DNA of 63,373 nt from Lutibacter sp. (GTDB lineage Bacteria; Bacteroidota; Bacteroidia; Flavobacteriales; Flavobacteriaceae): NCBI RefSeq assembly GCF_021647475.1, contig NZ_JAKIUR010000012.1:1-63373 (forward strand). The letters are read 5' to 3'. The position numbers and the translations under genes were made by a program. This document shows positions 43,619 through 53,351 of this stretch, piece by piece; position 1 is the stretch's first letter; every line of letters begins with the position of its first letter. The notes below the pieces were generated by a model. It saw nothing but the letters and a program-made list of their open reading frames with translations, had not been told where the DNA came from and ran no database searches.

Positions 43619-45364
43619 TTATTTTTTTATTAATTGAAGTCCATTAGTTATTAAAGCGTTGTATTTAGGTTCTTTTTTTAATTGATTTAAAAAATTAAAT
43701 ACATCTACTTCTAAAATCGATTTTGAATTATAAATTAATTCGTAAATCTCTAAAGCCAATAACCAATCATTTGGATATTCCTTAGCTATTTTATAAAATA
43801 TTTCAGAAAGTAAATTAATATCATTTTTTTTATTTTCTCTTATTTCACGTACTTTTTTATACAATATATGCAACTCTTTTTGCTTTTCATTGTATTTGAT
43901 TTTATGTGTTTTATTTTCAGATATTTTCCCAAAATTATCGAAGGAACTTACACAAGCTGGTCCGGCATAAGCTGAAATAATTTCTTTTCCAACAGCCATA
44001 TCATATATTCCCCATTCTGGTTTAAATAAAATGGTTTCACCGTGAGTTACCGTGCAATTTTTAAAAGAAATAAGTACTATTTTCCCCATCAAATCTCTAA
44101 TTCCTGTAATTACTGTTCCTGTAACTTTAATATCTCCTTCAAAAAGTAAGGTTGTTTTTTTTTCTTCATAAATTTCATAGGCTTCTAAATCCTTAGGATA
44201 CATATTTTCAATCGCCAAATTTATCCCTTTTAATTTTCCAACCGGGCTTCCAAATCCGTCAGCATGATAATTTGTACCGTGACCTATTAACTCCTTATCT
44301 TTAATTGCCAAAGCAGTTAAACCTGTAGTTTGAAAATAAACTGGTTTCTGATTTTCAGTAGCTATTACGTTGGTAAAAATTCCTGATATTTGAATTCCCG
44401 TACTCAATTCAATAGTTCCTAAATTTTTAGATTGAATTAGCTTTTGAATTCCCTTTAAACCACCCGTTCTTAATGCCATTTTATTAGCAAATTCCTCTAA
44501 TACATAACTTAAATGTGCAAAATCTGGAGTTACAAAAAGTTGAGGTTGTGCTTTAGTAATATCAAAATTTTGATTAGCAGCCTCAATAGAATACGGTATT
44601 TTTTTTACTTTATTGGTCAAACACCATTTACTTTCGCCAATAGATGATAATAATCCTGCACCATAAATTCTTGGATTGTCTAAACTTCCAATAAGTCCAT
44701 ATTCAACAGTCCACCAGTGCAAATTTCGTATTTGAGCCATTTCAGAAAGTTCTTCAGTTAATTGTTGCAAAGTTTCTACTTTTTGCTGTGCTTCATTAAT
44801 TTCACTCTCAGAAGAATTTGGATCTTCTTTTAAAATAGATAATTTACGTACGGCTTCATATATTTCAAAATCTTTGGCAGAAGAAATTGCCTTACTTCCT
44901 ATTTCTCCAAATCGTCTTAAATATTCTGCATATTCTGGATTTGCAATAATTGGTGCGTGCCCAGCAGCCTCGTGTATTATATCAGGTGCCGGAGTATATT
45001 CAATATGTTCAAGAGTTCTTATATCCGAAGCTATTACCAGTACTTTATATGCTTGAAATTCCATAAATGCATTTGGAGGAATAAAACCATCAACAGCAAC
45101 AGCTGCCCAACCAATTTTTTTTAGAATACGATTCATTCCTTCCATTTTGGGAATACTATCCACTGAAATACCTGTCTCTTTTAATCCTTTTAAATAAGAT
45201 TTATGTGCTACTTTACTTAAAAAATCAATATTTATACGCATCACATATCTCCAAACTGCTTGATTTTGGAATGTGTAACTTGTATAAGGTTGTTTAACAA
45301 TATACTTATGTAAGTATTTTGGTAATTTTTTTGTAACGTTATTAAACACAATATCTGTAGCCAT
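43619..45364 (-). CDS. Aromatic amino acid hydroxylase (phenylalanine 4-monooxygenase-like)
   Basis: Pterin- and iron-dependent hydroxylase. The iron site HEAAGHAP (two His) is near residue 130, and the third ligand Glu lies in the following WTVEYGLIG block. The catalytic fold occupies about residues 1-330. The protein is 581 residues, roughly twice the usual bacterial enzyme, because of a C-terminal extension of about 250 residues. That extension has beta-rich segments (LIGHGTNYHADGFGSPVGKLKG) and a helical end, and I do not recognise it. This long form is seen in Bacteroidota; it may make tyrosine or start aromatic breakdown. Confidence 0.88.
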   Translation of the reverse strand: MATDIVFNNVTKKLPKYLHKYIVKQPYTSYTFQNQAVWRYVMRINIDFLSKVAHKSYLKGLKETGISVDSIPKMEGMNRILKKIGWAAVAVDGFIPPNAFMEFQAYKVLVIASDIRTLEHIEYTPAPDIIHEAAGHAPIIANPEYAEYLRRFGEIGSKAISSAKDFEIYEAVRKLSILKEDPNSSESEINEAQQKVETLQQLTEELSEMAQIRNLHWWTVEYGLIGSLDNPRIYGAGLLSSIGESKWCLTNKVKKIPYSIEAANQNFDITKAQPQLFVTPDFAHLSYVLEEFANKMALRTGGLKGIQKLIQSKNLGTIELSTGIQISGIFTNVIATENQKPVYFQTTGLTALAIKDKELIGHGTNYHADGFGSPVGKLKGINLAIENMYPKDLEAYEIYEEKKTTLLFEGDIKVTGTVITGIRDLMGKIVLISFKNCTVTHGETILFKPEWGIYDMAVGKEIISAYAGPACVSSFDNFGKISENKTHKIKYNEKQKELHILYKKVREIRENKKNDINLLSEIFYKIAKEYPNDWLLALEIYELIYNSKSILEVDVFNFLNQLKKEPKYNALITNGLQLIKK

Positions 45365-45488
45365 TAAAATATTTTTTTGCGTGAATTTACAATTTTTCAG
45401 CTAAATTACTGTATGTTCTACGCAACCGTTTTAGTAATTTTTAACGCATTTAACAATTAATTATCAATACCTTCCTTTAAAACCTTCG

Positions 45489-45496
45489 TATATTTG
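45489..45496 (+). promoter_or_regulatory. -7 box of the gpmI promoter
   Basis: TATATTTG fits TAnnTTTG, 25 bases before the gpmI ATG. Confidence 0.5.
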
Positions 45497-45521
45497 CATT
45501 GTAAAATAAAACACAATTCTT

Positions 45522-47039
45522 ATGAATAAGAAAGTAATTTTAATGATTTTAGATGGATGGGGAATTACTCAAATCCCAGAAGTTTCTGCAGTTTTTAATG
45601 CTAAAACCTCATTTATAGATAGTTTATATACTAAATTTCCTAATGCCAGTTTACGTACCGATGGTTTAAATGTAGGTTTACCTGAAGGACAAATGGGTAA
45701 TAGTGAAGTTGGACATATGAATTTAGGTGCTGGTAGAATTGTGTATCAAAATCTTGTAAAACTTAATAAAGCGGTTAAAGAAAATACCTTAGGAAAAGAG
45801 AAAGAATTGTTAGATGCTTTAAATTATGCCAAAGAAAATAACAAAAATGTTCATTTTTTAGGATTGGTTTCTGATGGAGGAATTCACTCTCACATTAATC
45901 ATTTAAAAGCTTTATTAGATGTTGCTGCAGAAAATAAAGTTGATAACGTGTTTTTACATGCGTTTACTGATGGACGTGATTGCGATCCAAAATCTGGAAG
46001 TTCTTTTATAAAAGATATTGAAAATCATATGAAAAAATCAACCGGTAAATTGGCAACAGTTACTGGAAGATATTACGCAATGGATAGAGATAAACGTTGG
46101 GAACGTGTTAAAATAGCGTATGATGCTTTAGTAAGTGGAATAGGAACAAAATCTGAAAATGCCATAGAAAGCATTAAAGAAAGTTACAATAATAACGTAA
46201 CCGATGAATTCATTAAACCTATAATTATGACTGATGATAATCATCAGCCAATTACAAAAATTCAAAAAGACGATGTTGTAATTTTCTTTAATTATAGAAC
46301 CGATAGAGGTCGAGAATTAACCGAAGTATTAACACAAAATAATTATCCTGATTTTAATATGAAAACCATTCCATTATATTTTGTTACTATGACAAATTAT
46401 AATGAGGCGTTTAAAGGAATTCATGTAATTTATAATACGGAAGATTTAAAAGATACTTTAGGTGAAATTTTAGAAAAAGAAGGAAAAAAACAAATTAGAA
46501 TAGCAGAAACAGAAAAATATCCACACGTAACTTTCTTCTTTTCTGGTGGAAGAGAAAAACCTTTTAAAGGTGAAAAAAGAATTTTATTAAACTCTCCAAA
46601 AGTAGCTACATACGATTTAAAACCTGAAATGAGTGCTTATGAAATTAAAGATGCCATTATTCCAGAATTAAACAAAAAAGAAGTTGATTTTGTTTGTTTG
46701 AATTTTGCCAATGGAGATATGGTTGGTCATACCGGAGTGATGTCTGCAGCAATAAAAGCTTGTGAAGGTGTTGATGCTTGTGTAAAAGAGGTGGTAACTG
46801 CTGCTTTAAATAATGATTATACCACCATTATAATTGCAGACCACGGAAATTGTGAAACCATGATAAACCCTGATGGAACGCCAAATACACAACATACTAC
46901 TAATCCTGTTCCTTTTATTTTAGTAGATAAAGATATCAAACAAATAAAAGATGGCGTTTTAGGAGATATTTCACCTACCATTTTAAAATTAATGGGAATT
47001 CCTCAACCTAAAGTTATGACACAACATTCTTTAATTTAA
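45522..47039 (+). CDS. gpmI: 2,3-bisphosphoglycerate-independent phosphoglycerate mutase
   Basis: Metalloenzyme of the alkaline phosphatase superfamily, 505 residues, interconverting 3- and 2-phosphoglycerate in glycolysis and gluconeogenesis. ILDGWG with the first metal ligand is at the N-terminus, and the nucleophile Ser61 lies in MGNSEVGHMN. The metal block DHGNCE is near the C-terminus and FANGDMVGHTG precedes it. Standard length. It may be co-transcribed with the thioredoxin-like gene 33 bases downstream. Confidence 0.97.
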   Translation: MNKKVILMILDGWGITQIPEVSAVFNAKTSFIDSLYTKFPNASLRTDGLNVGLPEGQMGNSEVGHMNLGAGRIVYQNLVKLNKAVKENTLGKEKELLDALNYAKENNKNVHFLGLVSDGGIHSHINHLKALLDVAAENKVDNVFLHAFTDGRDCDPKSGSSFIKDIENHMKKSTGKLATVTGRYYAMDRDKRWERVKIAYDALVSGIGTKSENAIESIKESYNNNVTDEFIKPIIMTDDNHQPITKIQKDDVVIFFNYRTDRGRELTEVLTQNNYPDFNMKTIPLYFVTMTNYNEAFKGIHVIYNTEDLKDTLGEILEKEGKKQIRIAETEKYPHVTFFFSGGREKPFKGEKRILLNSPKVATYDLKPEMSAYEIKDAIIPELNKKEVDFVCLNFANGDMVGHTGVMSAAIKACEGVDACVKEVVTAALNNDYTTIIIADHGNCETMINPDGTPNTQHTTNPVPFILVDKDIKQIKDGVLGDISPTILKLMGIPQPKVMTQHSLI

Positions 47040-47072
47040 TTTTGTCTTTTTAATCAAATTAAATTCTTAAAA

Positions 47073-47603
47073 ATGAAAAAACTAATTTTAGCCATTATTA
47101 TACTAACTTCCATTGGTTGTAATGCTCAAAAAAAATTAACTCCTACAAAAGATTCCGAAGGAAATTTAATTGGATATGCTCAAAAATCTGACTTTTTAAA
47201 AGAAGCTTATAATTATTGGTTTACACCAAATTATAAAAACTACAAGGTAGATGAAAAATTAGTTGCCAAAATAAAACCATTACTAAAAAATGTTACTATT
47301 AAAGCATTTATGGGAACTTGGTGTAGTGATAGCAAAGAACAAACCCCAGCACTTTATAAAATTTTAGACGCTACTGATTTTAATTATAAAAATTTAAAAT
47401 TAATAGCTGTTGATAGAGATAAAAAAACACCCGATAGTTTACAAAAAGGATATAATATTCACCACGTTCCTACTTTTATATTTTATAAAAATGGAAAAGA
47501 AATCGGTCGTTTTGTAGAATATCCACAGGAAACCATTGAAAAAGATATGATTAAAATTTTATCTGGCAAATCATTTACACCCAACTATTCTGAAGATAAT
47601 TAA
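47073..47603 (+). CDS. Thioredoxin-fold lipoprotein or periplasmic protein with a monothiol site
   Basis: Protein of 176 residues with a short hydrophobic start and a Cys near residue 16 (SIGCNAQ), compatible with a lipobox. The thioredoxin fold shows MGTWCSDSKEQTP at the redox position and the cis-Pro block HHVPTFIFYKNGKEIGRF. The active site is CSDS, so only one Cys is present and a normal dithiol exchange is unlikely. Partner unknown. Confidence 0.8.
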   Translation: MKKLILAIIILTSIGCNAQKKLTPTKDSEGNLIGYAQKSDFLKEAYNYWFTPNYKNYKVDEKLVAKIKPLLKNVTIKAFMGTWCSDSKEQTPALYKILDATDFNYKNLKLIAVDRDKKTPDSLQKGYNIHHVPTFIFYKNGKEIGRFVEYPQETIEKDMIKILSGKSFTPNYSEDN

Positions 47604-47650
47604 ACAGTTATTTAAAAAGACGTTGGCTTTTTTAATACGGATTTAAAAAA

Positions 47651-48064
47651 ATGACTAAATTAATTATAAAAGGACCTACAGATTTTGACTCTAGGTTTGT
47701 AAGAAACAGCATTTATTTAGATGGACAAAAAATTGGACGAATTGGTTATGGAGAAACTTTAAAATTAGAAGTTGAATCTGGAGACCATAATTTATATGGG
47801 GAAATTCTTTGGTATAGAAGCAAAAACCTTTCTTTTTATATTAAAGAAAACCAAACTAAAACATTCAAAATATCTAGGCAGGAATATCAGAAATATTTTA
47901 TTCTGATTTTTTTAGTAATTCTATTTATATATTCATTTGCAAAAATTAACTACAATATAAATTTAAATATTTTATTGATTTTACTAATTTTTACTTTTGT
48001 ATACCCTTTTTACACTTTAACTTTTGGGAGACATAAATATCTGAAAATGACTGAATTACTTTAG
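47651..48064 (+). CDS. Hypothetical protein with two C-terminal membrane segments
   Basis: Unrecognised protein of 137 residues. The N-terminal half (about 1-78) is beta-rich and soluble (FVRNSIYLDGQKIGRIGYGE), somewhat like PEGA-type modules. Two hydrophobic segments follow (about 78-98 and 103-122). It lies 47 bases after the thioredoxin-like gene and before the Fic gene. No function is proposed. Confidence 0.6.
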   Translation: MTKLIIKGPTDFDSRFVRNSIYLDGQKIGRIGYGETLKLEVESGDHNLYGEILWYRSKNLSFYIKENQTKTFKISRQEYQKYFILIFLVILFIYSFAKINYNINLNILLILLIFTFVYPFYTLTFGRHKYLKMTELL

Positions 48065-48268
48065 AAAGTAATAAAAATAGATGAACTATTTAAAAGACAA
48101 ATTTTAAATCGGATAACCTAAAATTTATAAAAAAATACTAAAAACAACTCATAAAATCCCGTTATCTAAAGAGTATAAACCATTGTGCCCAATTAAAAAA
48201 AATAGTATAAAATTAGATTTATAGAGTAAATGATATTATTTTTGATAGTGTCAAATGATAGTATCAAT

Positions 48269-49240
48269 ATGAAACCGCCATACGAAATAACTCCTAAAAT
48301 TTTAAAATTAATAACTTCTATTTCAGAAAAAATTGGAGAAGTAAATGCCAATTTCTTAAATAAACCTTCTCCTCAATTGAGAAAACAGAACAAAATTAAA
48401 ACCATTCATTCTTCACTAAAAATTGAGGGAAATACTCTTAATGAAAAACAAATCACTGCTCTTTTAGAAAATAAACGAGTAGTTGGACCAAAAAAAGATA
48501 TTAAAGAGGTTTTAAATGCAATTGATATTTATGAAAATTTAGATAGGTACAATCCATTAAATGAAAAATCCTTTTTAAAAGCTCATCAGAATTTAATGAA
48601 AAATCTGATTGAAAATGTTGGGAAATATAGAAATCAAGGCGTTGGAATTGTAAAAGGTTCAAAAGTTGAGCATGTAGCTCCTCCGCATGAAAATGTTCCA
48701 TACTTAATGAAAGACCTTTTTAAGTATTTAAAAAAACCTAATGAAATTGAATTAATTAAAAGTTGCGTATTCCATTATGAAATGGAATTTATTCATCCTT
48801 TTCTAGATGGAAACGGTAGAATGGGACGATTATGGCAAACTTTGATTTTAATGGAAAAATATCCAGTATTTGAATATTTACCATTTGAAACACTAATTAG
48901 TAAAGATCAAGAGAAATACTACAATGCTTTATCTCAAAGTGATAACTCTGGAGAATCAACGAAATTTATTGAGTATATGTTAGATGTTATTAACATCTCA
49001 ATAAGTGAATTATTAGACTTTAATAATCGAACTCTAAATGAAAAAGCCAGACTAGAATATTTTAGTTTACTAAATAAAATAGAGTTTACTAGAAAAGATT
49101 ATATGGATATTTTCAAATATATTTCTCCTGCAACTGCTAGTAGAGACTTGAAAAAAGGTGTGGAATTAAACTTATTTAAAAAAATTGGTAAAATGAATAA
49201 AACGAAATACAAACTAATAACTGGATTCAACAATGTATAA
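48269..49240 (+). CDS. Fic-family protein, class II AMPylator candidate
   Basis: Fic-domain protein of about 323 residues from ATG 48269; an ATG at 48230 would add 13 atypical residues. The catalytic motif is intact, HPFLDGNGRMGR, with the base His and the anion-binding Asn and Arg. The N-terminal auto-inhibitory helix is present as HSSLKIEGN, the S-x-x-x-E-G-N type with the Glu that blocks ATP, marking class II Fic. The C-terminus carries a winged-helix-like segment (FTRKDYMDIF, ISPATASRDLKKG). It should transfer AMP to target proteins once inhibition is relieved. No antitoxin gene is adjacent. Gene and flanks look accessory. Confidence 0.85.
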   Translation: MKPPYEITPKILKLITSISEKIGEVNANFLNKPSPQLRKQNKIKTIHSSLKIEGNTLNEKQITALLENKRVVGPKKDIKEVLNAIDIYENLDRYNPLNEKSFLKAHQNLMKNLIENVGKYRNQGVGIVKGSKVEHVAPPHENVPYLMKDLFKYLKKPNEIELIKSCVFHYEMEFIHPFLDGNGRMGRLWQTLILMEKYPVFEYLPFETLISKDQEKYYNALSQSDNSGESTKFIEYMLDVINISISELLDFNNRTLNEKARLEYFSLLNKIEFTRKDYMDIFKYISPATASRDLKKGVELNLFKKIGKMNKTKYKLITGFNNV

Positions 49241-49319
49241 CCAAAATTGTTTTTTATCGATAAATAGATTAATAGAGGTCAGTAGTTAGTTACATAACTA
49301 AAAATAATAATTAAACTCG

Positions 49320-49566
49320 TTGTGCATTTTAACTTTTTAAACTTACTGTTACGTCTGTTCGAGAGCTGAGGCAAAAATTTTCTCAAGTGGCTGTAATGAC
49401 ATTACGAATTTTAAATAAGTCTGTCATTCCTGCCTACGCAGGAATGACAATTCTAAAAAAAATCATAATCTAAGTTAAATTATGATTTTTAATTAGTTAA
49501 ATAAGATGTCAATGGTAGCCTACCTGACGGCAAGGCAGGTAATTTTTGATAAAAAATTGTATCGAG
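49320..49566. repeat. Second copy of the MITE-like element, disrupted by an insert
   Basis: TTGTGCATTTT (49320-49330) and AGCCTACCTGACGGCAAGGC (49517-49536), followed by AATTTTTGATAAAA and ATCGAGAAC, repeat the order of the element at 35591. The distance between the first two blocks is 197 instead of 44 bases, so about 150 bases have been inserted. TACCTG/CAGGTA arms are intact here. The rest of the 49241-49813 gap holds no gene. Confidence 0.6.
49422..49449. repeat. Perfect 12-bp palindrome inside the disrupted repeat
   Basis: TGTCATTCCTGC and GCAGGAATGACA are separated by CTAC. This hairpin type recurs in many bacterial genomes as a small intergenic repeat. It lies in the insert that splits the element at 49320-49566. 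Confidence 0.75.
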
Positions 49567-49813
49567 AACTGTTGGTACACTAATTAGGTCTCGACTCCGC
49601 TCGACCTGACACTATTATTGGAATTAAAACTTACATAGTATGCATTTAACTACTGACCTCAAAAGATTAATTCAAAATCATTATCTTACTATTTTCATCA
49701 AATGAAAAATTGCGATAACCAATACATAACTTTCGTTACACAAAACCATCATTCTGAACTGATTTTAGTTGATTAAAATTAAACTTTCTAGACCTCCTTT
49801 TTCCTATTTATTT

Positions 49814-51085
49814 TTAGCACATTTCTTCAAAAAATTCCCTGTCAATTTCTTCTCTATGATCTGGATGTGCAATTTTCACTAATTCATGAGCTCGTTGTTT
49901 TATAGTTTTTCCATATAGATTTGCTACGCCGTATTCGGTAACAATATATTGTACGTGAGCTCTGGTAGTTACAACACCAGCTCCACGGTTTAAAAATGGC
50001 ACAATTCTACTAATTCCATTTTTTGTGGTTGAAGGCATTGCAATAATTGCTTTTCCACCTTCACTTAAAGAAGCTCCTCTAATAAAATCCATTTGCCCAC
50101 CAACACCTGAATACAATCGTGTACCAATAGAATCTGCACAAACTTGCCCTGTCATATCAACCTGAATGGCTGAATTAATGGCTACCATTTTTGGATTTTT
50201 TCTAATATTATGTACATCATTTACATAATCACAAGATCGCATTTCAATAAACGGATTATCATCTACATAATCATATAATCTTTTTGAGCCCATTAAAAAA
50301 GTGGTTAAGGCTCTTCCTTTACCAATTCCTTTGTAATTACAATTTATAACGTCATCTAAAATTAAATCAATTACACCATCAGAAAACATTTCAGTATGCA
50401 ATCCTAAATCTTTATGATTTTTTAATTTTGATAAAACTGCATTTGGAATATTCCCAATTCCCATTTGTAAAGTACTTCTATCTTCAATTAAGTTTGCAAT
50501 ATGATCCCCTATTTTACTTTCAATTTCATTAGGTTCAGGTAAAATAAACTCATGAATTGGCGTATCTTCTTCTACAAAAGTATCTAGCTCCGAAATATGA
50601 ATAATACCTTCTCCAAGTACTCTCGGCATTTGTTTATTAATTAAAGCAATTACGTGTTTCGCATTTTCAATAACTGATAAAATTGCTTCTATAGAAACTC
50701 CTAAAGAACAATATCCATGTTTATCTGGCGTAGAAACTTGAATTAAAGCTACATCAACAGGTAAAATTCCTCGTTTAAACAACATAGGAACTTCACTTAA
50801 AAAAACAGGGGTATAAGAACCATTTCCTGCTTTTAAGGTATGGCGAACATTTGGTCCAATAAATAAAGAATTTACATGAAAACTTTTACTGTATTTTGGG
50901 TTGGCATAAGGTGTTTTTCCTTCCACATGCAAGTGGCATATTTCAACATTTATCAACTCTTCATGCCGTGCTGTTAAAGCATTTATTAAAGACTGGGGTG
51001 CAGATGCAGCCGCCTGAATATAAACCCTATCGTTAGATTTTACAATTTTTACTGCTTCTTCTGCTGTTACTGCTTTATACATCAT
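49814..51085 (-). CDS. Acetyl-CoA hydrolase/transferase family (CoA-transferase)
   Basis: CoA-transferase of 423 residues in the family of 4-hydroxybutyrate/acetate CoA-transferases. Typical blocks are AVTAEEAVKIVKSNDRVYIQ, LQMGIGNIPNAV, TEMFSDGVIDL, and GVGGQMDFIRGASLSEGGKA with the CoA-site glycines; the C-terminus has YGVANLYGKTIKQRA. It would move CoA between short carboxylic acids in the cytoplasm. Exact substrate unknown. No partner gene is adjacent. Confidence 0.88.
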   Translation of the reverse strand: MMYKAVTAEEAVKIVKSNDRVYIQAAASAPQSLINALTARHEELINVEICHLHVEGKTPYANPKYSKSFHVNSLFIGPNVRHTLKAGNGSYTPVFLSEVPMLFKRGILPVDVALIQVSTPDKHGYCSLGVSIEAILSVIENAKHVIALINKQMPRVLGEGIIHISELDTFVEEDTPIHEFILPEPNEIESKIGDHIANLIEDRSTLQMGIGNIPNAVLSKLKNHKDLGLHTEMFSDGVIDLILDDVINCNYKGIGKGRALTTFLMGSKRLYDYVDDNPFIEMRSCDYVNDVHNIRKNPKMVAINSAIQVDMTGQVCADSIGTRLYSGVGGQMDFIRGASLSEGGKAIIAMPSTTKNGISRIVPFLNRGAGVVTTRAHVQYIVTEYGVANLYGKTIKQRAHELVKIAHPDHREEIDREFFEEMC

Positions 51086-51425
51086 TCAACTCCTTTATTA
51101 AAATTTATGCAAATTTAAGGAGGTTTTTACTTAAAAATACTGTTAAAAATCACTTTTAGTACCTTTTATTAAAAATAAATTTGAATATCCATAATCCAAC
51201 ATAACCTTTGCCATCCCAAACTTATTTCAGAGCCATATTCAATAAATACTAGTTATTAAATATGAGTTACTGAAATAAACCATCTGTAGCTGACAGGTTC
51301 AGCACAACATTATTTTTATTATTACAAATTACGGACAATTATAAAATAATTAAAAATGAAACTATTCAGAATAGAATAATAAATTAATATTTAAATTATC
51401 TTTGCACCATAAATAGTTTGCTATT
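51086..51425. other. Intergenic region with a hairpin and the map promoter
   Basis: No gene is seen. An inverted repeat TTATTTCAG/CTGAAATAA (51222-51230 and 51270-51278) with inner ATATT/AATAT arms could form a long hairpin. The map -7 box is at 51397-51404. Confidence 0.4.
51397..51404 (+). promoter_or_regulatory. -7 box of the map promoter
   Basis: TATCTTTG fits TAnnTTTG, 21 bases before the map ATG. Confidence 0.5.
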
Positions 51426-52244
51426 ATGATTAAAATTAAATCTTTAGAAGAAATTGAATTAATGCGCGAAAGTGCTCTTATTGTTTCTAAAACATTAGGA
51501 ATACTGGCTAAAGAAGTAAAACCTGGTGTAACTACTTTATACTTGGATAAATTAGCGGAAGAATTTATTAGAGATCACGATGCAATTCCTGGTTTTTTAG
51601 GTTTGTATGATTTTCCTAATACGTTATGTATGAGTCCAAATGCACAAGTTGTACATGGAATTCCGGATGATAAACCTTTAGAAAATGGTGATATTATTTC
51701 TATTGATTGTGGTTCGTTAAAAAATGGTTTTTATGGAGATCACGCCTATACTTTTGAAGTAGGTGAAGTTGCAGAAGAAACCAAAAAATTATTACAAGTA
51801 ACCAAAGAAAGTTTATTAATTGGTATTCGAGAATTTAAAGCTGGAAATAGAGTTGGTGATGTTGGTTTTGCCATTCAAAATTATTGCGAAAAACACGGTT
51901 ACGGAATTGTACGTGAATTGGTTGGACATGGATTAGGAAAAGTTATGCATGAAGATCCTGAAATGCCAAATTATGGAAAAAGAGGAAGAGGTAAAAAATT
52001 TATAGAAGGTATGGTTGTAGCCATTGAACCTATGGTAAATATGGGAACTCATAGAATTAACCAATTAAATGATGGCTGGACTATTTTAACTAAAGATGGA
52101 AAACCAAGTGCTCACTTTGAGCATGATGTTGCATTGATTAATGGTAAACCTGAACTGTTATCTACTTTTAAATATATTTATGAAGCTTTAGGAATTGAAA
52201 GCAATGAAGAAGATGAGTTTAGAGCTAAAAAATTAGTGCTATAA
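51426..52244 (+). CDS. map: Methionine aminopeptidase, type I
   Basis: Pita-bread-fold metallopeptidase of 272 residues that removes the initiator Met. Metal ligands are seen in order: Asp in DIISIDCG, Asp in GDHAYTF, His in VGHGLG, Glu in AIEPM and the final Glu near FEHDVALI. No zinc-finger extension, so type I. A cupin gene follows after 2 bases and a methyltransferase gene after that, one transcript. Confidence 0.96.
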   Translation: MIKIKSLEEIELMRESALIVSKTLGILAKEVKPGVTTLYLDKLAEEFIRDHDAIPGFLGLYDFPNTLCMSPNAQVVHGIPDDKPLENGDIISIDCGSLKNGFYGDHAYTFEVGEVAEETKKLLQVTKESLLIGIREFKAGNRVGDVGFAIQNYCEKHGYGIVRELVGHGLGKVMHEDPEMPNYGKRGRGKKFIEGMVVAIEPMVNMGTHRINQLNDGWTILTKDGKPSAHFEHDVALINGKPELLSTFKYIYEALGIESNEEDEFRAKKLVL

Positions 52245-52246
52245 AT

Positions 52247-52579
52247 ATGAATAAATTCATAAATATTCAAGATTTAAAAACAACGGAATTACTAAAAGGT
52301 TTTAACGGTAAGTTTGTACATACTAAAAATTTTACCATTGCTTTTTGGGAAATTGATAAAGATTCCATTTTACCAAAACACAAACACATTCACGAACAAA
52401 CTACCCAAGTTATTGAAGGGAATTTAGAATTAACTATTGGAACAGAAACCAAGATTTTAAAGGCTGGTGAAATGGCAATTATTCCTTCAAACATAGCTCA
52501 TAGCGGTAAAGCAATAACTAACTGTAAAGTTACCGATACTTTTTATCCTGTTCGTGAAGATTATAAATTTGATAATTAA
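52247..52579 (+). CDS. Small cupin-domain protein
   Basis: Single cupin of 110 residues. The metal-site pattern KHKHIHEQTTQVIEGNLE gives His, His and Gln or Glu, and IPSNIAHSG gives the last His. It ends TFYPVREDY, similar to KdgF at 21258-21605, but it is encoded far from the alginate genes in a map-cupin-methyltransferase unit. Function not known; a KdgF-like activity is possible but unproven. Confidence 0.8.
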   Translation: MNKFINIQDLKTTELLKGFNGKFVHTKNFTIAFWEIDKDSILPKHKHIHEQTTQVIEGNLELTIGTETKILKAGEMAIIPSNIAHSGKAITNCKVTDTFYPVREDYKFDN

Positions 52580-53350
52580 TTGATTTTGAAAAAGTTATTT
52601 AAATTTTTTCTAAATAGTGTTCCAAGACCAATTTTAATTAAAATTAGTTATTGGGTTAGCCCAATAATTGCTTTTATTTTAAAAGGAAATAAATTTACCG
52701 ATCCTATTGATGGCAAAAGCTTTAAAACTTTTTTACCTTATGGATATGGAAAACAACGAAATAACGCATTATCTCCCAGCACGTTATCCTTAGAGCGACA
52801 TCGATTACTTTGGTTGTATTTACAGCATGAAACTAATTTTTTTTCCGCCAAAAACAAAGTACTACACATTGCACCTGAACAATGCTTTTTAAAACGTTTT
52901 AAACAATTAAAAAATTTAGATTATATAACTGCCGATTTATATTCGCCAATAGCTGATGTAAAAGCTGATATTTGTAATCTTCCCTTTAAAAATAATGAAT
53001 TTGATGTTGTTTTATGTAACCATGTATTAGAACATATTGAAGATGACAAAAAAGCAATGAGTGAATTATATCGGGTTTTAAAACCCAATGGTTTTGGAAT
53101 TTTTCAAGTACCTCAAGATTTAACGTTAGAAAAAACATACGAAGATTTCTCAATAATAGTACCAAAAGAAAGAGCCAAACATTTTGGACAATACGACCAT
53201 GTTAGAATTTATGGAAAAGATTATTTCAATAAACTGCGTGCAGTTGGTTTTAAGGTAAAAGAAGTAAATTATTCCGCAGAACTAAATAACGAATTAATTA
53301 AAAAATATTGTTTGGTAAAAGATGAAATTTTGCCAGTTTGTTTTAAATAA
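52580..53350 (+). CDS. Class I SAM-dependent methyltransferase
   Basis: Protein of 256 residues with a basic, membrane-leaning N-terminus (LFKFFLNSVPRPILIKI) and a Rossmann methyltransferase core: VLHIAPEQ for motif I, DICNLPFKNNEFDVVLCNHVLEH for motifs II and III, and YRVLKPNGFGIFQVP. The frame starts at TTG 52580 directly after the cupin stop; no ATG is available nearby, so a TTG start is likely. Substrate unknown. Confidence 0.8.
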   Translation: MILKKLFKFFLNSVPRPILIKISYWVSPIIAFILKGNKFTDPIDGKSFKTFLPYGYGKQRNNALSPSTLSLERHRLLWLYLQHETNFFSAKNKVLHIAPEQCFLKRFKQLKNLDYITADLYSPIADVKADICNLPFKNNEFDVVLCNHVLEHIEDDKKAMSELYRVLKPNGFGIFQVPQDLTLEKTYEDFSIIVPKERAKHFGQYDHVRIYGKDYFNKLRAVGFKVKEVNYSAELNNELIKKYCLVKDEILPVCFK

Positions 53351-53351
53351 G

